The notes under the pieces were generated by a model that made no database searches, had not been told where the DNA came from, and saw only the letters and a list, made by a program, of their open reading frames with translations. This document shows positions 13,404-17,761 of a DNA stretch of 17,761 bases, one piece after another. Every line of letters begins with the position of its first letter. Position 1 is the stretch's first letter. The DNA is from an uncultured bacterium (GTDB lineage Bacteria; Verrucomicrobiota; Kiritimatiellia; RFP12; UBA1067). The stretch covers positions 1 through 17,761 of the forward strand of contig CACYEO010000163.1 of the NCBI GenBank assembly GCA_902773475.1. Reading direction: 5' to 3'. The translations under genes and the position numbers were made by a program.

Positions 13404-14906
13404 CTAGAACCTGAAATAAATGAATGTTTGCCTTGGGGAGAAATTGAACAGCATAATTGTCATGAGTATCATGTAGATGGCGTATCTGGCGAAAATGGAT
13501 TTGGGGTACCTGGCGAATCCGTAAGAATTGCGTCGGTTGAACCATTCACAGCAAATTACGGCGGAAATCCAAACTGAAGCATGCGTAAAACCCGCATGGG
13601 ATATAGTAGAAATTCTGAAATCGAAATCAAAGAAAATCCGTTTTATCCAGAAAAAAGCCTGGCTTGCGCTCTTCGCACGGAAGAAAGCCCATCCTGTTGT
13701 TACAAGCAGAAATGTCGACGCTATTCGCGCGAAATCGGTCAGTGACGGTAAAATCCGGTTTTCTCCTGCGATTGTATCGGTATGTTTACGGTTTTTCCCG
13801 CAGATTAAAAGCGGTAAAAAGCATGCTGCATGGAAAATACCCCATAGTATGAATGTCCAATTAGCGCCATGCCATAGACCGGATATGGAAAATATTGCGA
13901 AGGTGTTGCGGATTTTTTTCAGCATCCCGCACCTGCTGCCGCCAAGCGGTATGTATAAATAATCGCGAAACCATGTTGTAAGCGATATGTGCCATCTGCG
14001 CCAGAATTCCGCTATGTCGCGCGCGAAATACGGGAACGCGAAATTTCTCATCAGCGATATGCCAAAAAGTTTGCCGCATCCTATCGCGATGTCGGAATAT
14101 CCCGAAAAGTCTCCGTAAATTTGAAAAGCGAAGCATATCAATCCGGCGGCAAGTGATACAGATGAAGCGCTGACTTCATTTTGGTCAAGAAGGTTGTTTG
14201 CAGCGAGTGCGCAACAATCCGCGAGAACAAGTTTTTTGAAGAAGCCCCACAGCATTTGACGGCATCCATCGACCGCTAGAGGATAGTTGAATGTTTTTTT
14301 TGAGAGAAACTGCGGCAAAATGTTGGAGGCTCGCTCAATTGGCCCGGCCACGAGCTGCGGGAAAAAACTTATGAAAGCGAAAAAGACGACAGGGTCTTTG
14401 ACAGGTTTTGTAGAACCGCGATACGCGTCAATTGCGTAGCCTATAGCTTGAAATGTGTAGAAACTGATGCCAACCGGGAGAATCACCTTCAGCGAGGTCA
14501 TCTCTGTTTCAAAGCCGAACGACGAAAGCAGACGCGCTGCCTCATTGGCAAAAAAGCCCCAATATTTAAAAAAGCCGAGTATTGCTAAATTTGCGGCGCA
14601 ACATGTAAAAACGGCAATTTTGCGCCGTAAAATACATTCAGATGTTAAGAGGTGCGTTAGGGAAGTGTCATTACGTTCTTTTTTTTGTTGGTCGCGGCCT
14701 GGCGGTGCGGCAACGATGGCTGCAATGTATGCTGTAGCAGATGAAAATGCCATAAGAAAGCAAAAGCGCCAATCCCACCATCCATAGAAAACATAACTTG
14801 AAAGTGCTAAGAGCAGATTCTGCAGCCAGGTTCTCCCAGACAGAAGCCAATATGCTCCGAAAACAATTGGAAGAAAAACTATGAAAGATGATGAATCAAA
14901 TTCCAT
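13404..14906 (-). CDS. MBOAT family membrane-bound O-acyltransferase (AlgI-like)
   Basis: 500 aa with many hydrophobic segments spread over the whole length. Moves an acyl group, usually acetyl, across the membrane for O-acylation of an extracellular polysaccharide or another cell-envelope acceptor. The MBOAT signature is complete: QIYGDFSGYSDIAIG (262-276), FWRRWHISLTTWFRDYLY (301-318) and the proposed catalytic histidine H346 in GLWHGANWTF (343-352). The C-terminal FIYFRF (495-500) matches the AlgI/DltB group's usual FIYFQF. An insert of about 20 hydrophilic residues near 68-95 is unusual but lies in a loop. The ATG has GAAGG six bases upstream and is nine bases after the GT4 stop. Being followed directly by an SGNH-like protein is the AlgI-AlgJ arrangement, so the substrate is probably the polymer made by the genes upstream. 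Confidence 0.93.
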   Translation of the reverse strand: MEFDSSSFIVFLPIVFGAYWLLSGRTWLQNLLLALSSYVFYGWWDWRFCFLMAFSSATAYIAAIVAAPPGRDQQKKERNDTSLTHLLTSECILRRKIAVFTCCAANLAILGFFKYWGFFANEAARLLSSFGFETEMTSLKVILPVGISFYTFQAIGYAIDAYRGSTKPVKDPVVFFAFISFFPQLVAGPIERASNILPQFLSKKTFNYPLAVDGCRQMLWGFFKKLVLADCCALAANNLLDQNEVSASSVSLAAGLICFAFQIYGDFSGYSDIAIGCGKLFGISLMRNFAFPYFARDIAEFWRRWHISLTTWFRDYLYIPLGGSRCGMLKKIRNTFAIFSISGLWHGANWTFILWGIFHAACFLPLLICGKNRKHTDTIAGENRILPSLTDFARIASTFLLVTTGWAFFRAKSASQAFFWIKRIFFDFDFRISTISHAGFTHASVWISAVICCEWFNRRNSYGFARYPKSIFARYAIYMILMTIMLFNFSPRQTFIYFRF

Positions 14907-14915
14907 GTCAGGCCT

Positions 14916-16172
14916 TCATTTTTCGGACATTAACTGCTTTGTGGTCTTCTGGCAGACTGGTGAAGCATATTTTCCAAGGGAAAGTATTTTGTCGGGTACA
15001 TCGATGTTCGCATAATCTCTTTTCCGGCAGTTTGCGGAAATCGCTTCGCGAAGTGCGACGTCGCGCATCAGTTTTTCGATTCCGTCGGCGACCGCTTCCG
15101 GAGTCCGCTCGACAAGAATGCCGTCAACGCTGTCCTCAACCTGTGATGCTGCGGTCGCGAATTTGGTCACGACAGCAGGCTTTGCGAATATCTGCGCTTC
15201 GCGCACGGCAACGCTTTTGCCCTCGTAGTCGCTCGTGCAAACGAGAATATCGCACCATTTGTAATATGGATAGGGATTGTTCGTCTGTCCGGCGAGTATA
15301 AACTTGTTGCCAAGCCCCGACGTGGACGCGGCGGCTGCCAGCTTGTCGAACTCCTCGCCGCCACCGACAATTATCCACTTGAAATCCACTCCTCGCTGCT
15401 GAAGGATTTTCGCCGCCTCGAGAGCTCTGTCGAACCTTTTTTGAGCTGATAAGCGACCGACTGAAAGAAGTTTCAGCGTTTTGCAAACGGGTATGTCGTA
15501 TGCTTTCGCGCGCGAAAACATCCATCTTGGAGATAGACAGTTCTCAATTGTGATGCTTTTGACGCTTTGCGGGAGACGGACGGTGCGGTCGAATGCTTCG
15601 CGGGCGGAATCGCTTACATTTACCACGTAGTCGAGATTTGCAAACTGGCGGCGCGCGAGAAACCTGATCGGCTTGAAAAAGCTCCAGTCAATGTGGATCC
15701 ATGCCGCCTTGACTTTTGCGTCCACGAGACGTGCGAGTCCCGGCGCTCCGCCGAAAATCAGGCACAGGTCGTAGCGGCCGCGCCCGAGAGACTTCGGCAG
15801 CAGATGCTTTTTGAATTCCCATCCGATCTGTCCGTATCCGATTTCGTCCACTTTGCAACGGTGCAGAATGCGGTACCAGAAAGCCGCAACGTACCGTGCC
15901 GCCTGTGTGAGCCACCAGGACATGCGGTCGTGCGTTTCTTTTGCGCGTGCTAAACTTTTGCCGGTCCTGTCGACGGCGGGATCCTCTGGCAGCAGATTGA
16001 CCTCCTTGGGAATCTCGCCCATCCACGGGCCGGTATGGTGCTGCAGGAAAAGATCCACATCGACTTTCGAGTAGTCCAGTTCCTTTAGCAGTCCCAGCAG
16101 GCTAGCCTCGACGCCGTCGATGTTCATCCACTGCGACAGTATGAAAATCCGCATTTTGTGCAGTTTGTCCAT
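14916..16172 (-). CDS. Glycosyltransferase, GT4 type (GT-B fold)
   Basis: 418 aa. Probably adds a sugar from a nucleotide-sugar donor to a lipid-linked surface glycan. The N-terminal Rossmann domain begins RIFILSQWMNIDGVEASLLGLL, typical of this class (the GGVE region that binds the acceptor). The C-terminal domain carries SVGRLSAQKRFDRALEAAK (237-255), IIVGGGEEFDKL (267-278) and the donor-binding EX7E motif (E317 and E325) in SDYEGKSVAVREAQIFAKP (314-332). No membrane segment is seen. The ATG at 16172 has no obvious ribosome binding site; an in-frame ATG at 16154 (MRIFILSQWM) is an equally good start and would give 412 aa. It is more GC-rich (34 of 60 at 15181-15240) than the MBOAT/SGNH pair after it. 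Donor and acceptor are not inferable. Confidence 0.88.
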   Translation of the reverse strand: MDKLHKMRIFILSQWMNIDGVEASLLGLLKELDYSKVDVDLFLQHHTGPWMGEIPKEVNLLPEDPAVDRTGKSLARAKETHDRMSWWLTQAARYVAAFWYRILHRCKVDEIGYGQIGWEFKKHLLPKSLGRGRYDLCLIFGGAPGLARLVDAKVKAAWIHIDWSFFKPIRFLARRQFANLDYVVNVSDSAREAFDRTVRLPQSVKSITIENCLSPRWMFSRAKAYDIPVCKTLKLLSVGRLSAQKRFDRALEAAKILQQRGVDFKWIIVGGGEEFDKLAAAASTSGLGNKFILAGQTNNPYPYYKWCDILVCTSDYEGKSVAVREAQIFAKPAVVTKFATAASQVEDSVDGILVERTPEAVADGIEKLMRDVALREAISANCRKRDYANIDVPDKILSLGKYASPVCQKTTKQLMSEK

Positions 16173-16224
16173 AATGAATGACGGTTTTTTATCTCAATCA
16201 AGACTTAAGGTTCGGTTTGAATGT

Positions 16225-17508
16225 TCATTGGCGGTGACACAGGTCTGAGCATATTCCAAACTCTTTTGCAAAAAAATCCATAATGTTCTTGGCTGCGTAC
16301 TGACCTGTTAGATTGGCGGCTTCCACAGCCTCGAGTCTTTCATCACGTTTACGGTCGATTCCTTTTTCGAGGACTTCACGAAGAGTCGCTTCAAGTTCAT
16401 CATTGTTGTGGACATTGTAATAAGTGTCGTACAAAGGCGGATAGGGTTGCTTGTTTTCCGGATTGACCAGTCTGATGATAGGTTGACCGGTCGCGGCAAA
16501 TTCGGTAAGGAACGAACCGCAGTCCGTAATCATCGCCGTGGCTTTGCGAAACAACGGAATATAGTCGTCCGAATCGCATACTTGTCCGATATTTCCCCAA
16601 GCCGCGTAGTAACCGGCAATACGATCGCCCGTCCATGCCCCTGACGATTTCAATGCTATTTTCAATCTTGGATGGGGCTTAAACACCCAATTCATCTCCG
16701 GGTGCTGTTTTGCGTAGCGCAATATGCATTCTCCTGTATCAAGGAATGTTGAATAATGTACAAAACTGTAGTTGTTTGGGTGGGAAAATGAAAAATGAGG
16801 GGCGTATATTACACATTGTTGTTCATGTTTGCCGACCGGGTTCAAGAAAAAATCATCCAGCATCGGATGTCCAACGGCCTGCAGGTCCCCTGCGAAATCA
16901 AAGAATCCGCGCACGGATTCCCCAAGTGCGCATTCTGCCTTGTTCAAGACGAAATAATGGGCGATGAGCCGATGGAAGTCTTGTTTATAAGCGATGCCCG
17001 GAAATATGTAATTGGGAAGGAAATATGGGACGTAACACGGCAAAGCAAACTTCGCTGCCTGCGCAGGCCATACCGCCCCTTCAATATTCCACGGCTGTTG
17101 ATATATAACAATACCTGGCGAAAATGCGCGTAGATCGCAATACTTTCCATTGTCAACATTGTAGACACGCGTCGTACGGCATCCATGCTTTGAGAAGAAA
17201 CGTTCTGCCTTGTCAATGCCGCATTCTATTTCTTCAGATGTCCCGTCTACATCCGCATCCTGCTTCATTATCCCGATTATCGGTTCGTACCATTGACTCG
17301 ATTTCATCAGATCGTAAAGCGATTGGCATTTCCACTTGGAATTTTCCGACGAGAGGAAAATAACTTTTATTTTTCCGCCATGTGCCAACTTGCCCCGTAT
17401 TTTCGATAGAATCGTCTTGCGCCGGAAATAAGATGATAGAATATTGACCCTTAGGCGCAACCCTGGCGGAAGAAGAATCCTTGCAACTAATCGGACAACT
17501 TTTTTCAT
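16225..17508 (-). CDS. CDP-glycerol glycerophosphotransferase-like (TagB/TagF-related) protein
   Basis: 427 aa. The C-terminal half resembles TagB/TagF-type glycerol/ribitol phosphotransferases: VIYAPHFSFSH (233-243), the basic KPHP motif in NWVFKPHPRLK (273-283) and MITDCGSFLTEFAATGQP (326-343), with E336 in the region that binds the CDP-polyol. Such enzymes transfer glycerol phosphate, or other polyol phosphates, onto wall teichoic acids or capsules. The N-terminus is basic with a hydrophobic stretch near 5-15, consistent with peripheral membrane attachment. It lies four bases after the epimerase stop and 52 before the GT4 gene. The start MKKVVRLVAR is the most upstream plausible start; GAAGGA lies about 14 bases upstream, a poor spacing. 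The neighbours suggest a polyol-phosphate or phosphate-linked glycan. CDP-sugar transferases of capsule clusters share this fold, so the substrate is not certain. Confidence 0.78.
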   Translation of the reverse strand: MKKVVRLVARILLPPGLRLRVNILSSYFRRKTILSKIRGKLAHGGKIKVIFLSSENSKWKCQSLYDLMKSSQWYEPIIGIMKQDADVDGTSEEIECGIDKAERFFSKHGCRTTRVYNVDNGKYCDLRAFSPGIVIYQQPWNIEGAVWPAQAAKFALPCYVPYFLPNYIFPGIAYKQDFHRLIAHYFVLNKAECALGESVRGFFDFAGDLQAVGHPMLDDFFLNPVGKHEQQCVIYAPHFSFSHPNNYSFVHYSTFLDTGECILRYAKQHPEMNWVFKPHPRLKIALKSSGAWTGDRIAGYYAAWGNIGQVCDSDDYIPLFRKATAMITDCGSFLTEFAATGQPIIRLVNPENKQPYPPLYDTYYNVHNNDELEATLREVLEKGIDRKRDERLEAVEAANLTGQYAAKNIMDFFAKEFGICSDLCHRQ

Positions 17509-17512
17509 GATA

Positions 17513-17761
17513 TTATTTGCAATCCTTCAATTTATTGAGAAGTTTGCTGTTATGGCGCACTCCCGATGTGATATCATAAAATGGGCACCATCCAAGAAAG
17601 CGAATTTTTCTCCCGTCCAATCGCGCCTTTGTCGCTTTGCTGAATCCGGCGGATTCGATCGCGTCGGGCAGGTCGAACACTACCTTGCAACCTGCCTGCG
17701 AGGCAATGAGCGCGGCGAGATCGCGAAGTGTTATATCGCCCGATTCGTCGGCGATGTTGTA
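17513..17761 (-). CDS. NAD-dependent sugar epimerase/dehydratase (C-terminal end only)
   Basis: 82 codons and a stop; the rest, including the NAD-binding GxxGxxG and the YxxxK active site, lies right of the window. The segment reads YNIADESGDITLRDLAALIA, then KVVFDLPDAIESAGFSKATK, then LDGRKIRFLGW and ends with SGVRHNS near the C-terminus. This is the C-terminal layout of extended SDR sugar-nucleotide epimerases, in which YN(I/V)A, a D/E-rich binding strand, K(L)..LGW and G...T follow one another. It would supply an activated sugar for the glycan made by the downstream genes. The stop is four bases before the start of the TagF-like gene, so the two are in one operon. A 4-epimerase, a dehydratase or a reductase cannot be told apart from this part. 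Confidence 0.78.
   Translation of the reverse strand, partial: YNIADESGDITLRDLAALIASQAGCKVVFDLPDAIESAGFSKATKARLDGRKIRFLGWCPFYDITSGVRHNSKLLNKLKDCK

Noticed and set aside
1..17761. CRISPR array, tRNA gene, insertion sequence or phage gene
   Set aside because: No repeated spaced units, no cloverleaf-like segment with the GTTC-type T-loop, no inverted-repeat-flanked transposase and no integrase motif were seen on either strand by eye.

Overview
The window is a gene-dense stretch of bacterial chromosome with 16 protein-coding genes, the first and last cut by the window edges, and no recognisable tRNA, rRNA, CRISPR, transposase or phage gene. No gap between genes exceeds about 210 bases. The housekeeping part is GC-rich (44 of 60 bases G+C at 5461-5520). 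A stand-alone IMP cyclohydrolase, a family II pyrophosphatase with CBS/DRTGG regulation, an RF2 gene without a frameshift site and a DUF1846 protein suggest an anaerobic, possibly gut-associated bacterium. A member of the PVC group (Kiritimatiellota or Lentisphaerota) would fit, but this is a guess from general knowledge and not a sequence match.

Left block (1-6302, all minus strand, read right to left). Seven closely packed genes follow one promoter: prfB (peptide release factor 2), thiD (HMP/HMP-P kinase), tsaB (t6A tRNA modification), a stand-alone purH IMP cyclohydrolase domain, a PolB-type 3'-5' exonuclease, a CBS/DRTGG manganese-dependent pyrophosphatase and a site-2-type M50 metalloprotease (partial). 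Stops and starts overlap or nearly touch at several junctions (GTGA at prfB/thiD, 1 base at thiD/tsaB, a 13-base overlap at exonuclease/pyrophosphatase), so this looks like one operon of translation, nucleotide and phosphate housekeeping genes.

Middle block (6358-12360). A DUF1846/UPF0371 protein of unknown function lies downstream of a NifU-type Fe-S scaffold with a BFD-like domain, both on the minus strand. A 211-base divergent promoter region separates them from the plus-strand genes rplU, rpmA, obg and, behind its own promoter, ilvB (acetolactate synthase large subunit). Three promoters here share an extended -10 of the form TGnTATAnT, which helps in reading the regulation.

Right block (12466-17761, minus strand). 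The start of a cell-surface polysaccharide cluster reads right to left: an NAD-dependent sugar epimerase/dehydratase (C-terminal end only), a TagB/TagF-like CDP-glycerol transferase relative, a GT4-type glycosyltransferase, an MBOAT O-acyltransferase and a membrane-anchored SGNH-like protein. The last two form an AlgI/AlgJ-like O-acylation pair. This block is less GC-rich than the rest (25 of 60 bases at 13561-13620), as polysaccharide clusters often are when acquired or exchanged. I did not find a clearly new defence or mobile system. The oddities most worth checking are the ribosomal protein L27 that lacks its basic N-terminal tail, the near-leaderless non-frameshifted prfB, the lone IMP cyclohydrolase, and the DUF1846 protein.
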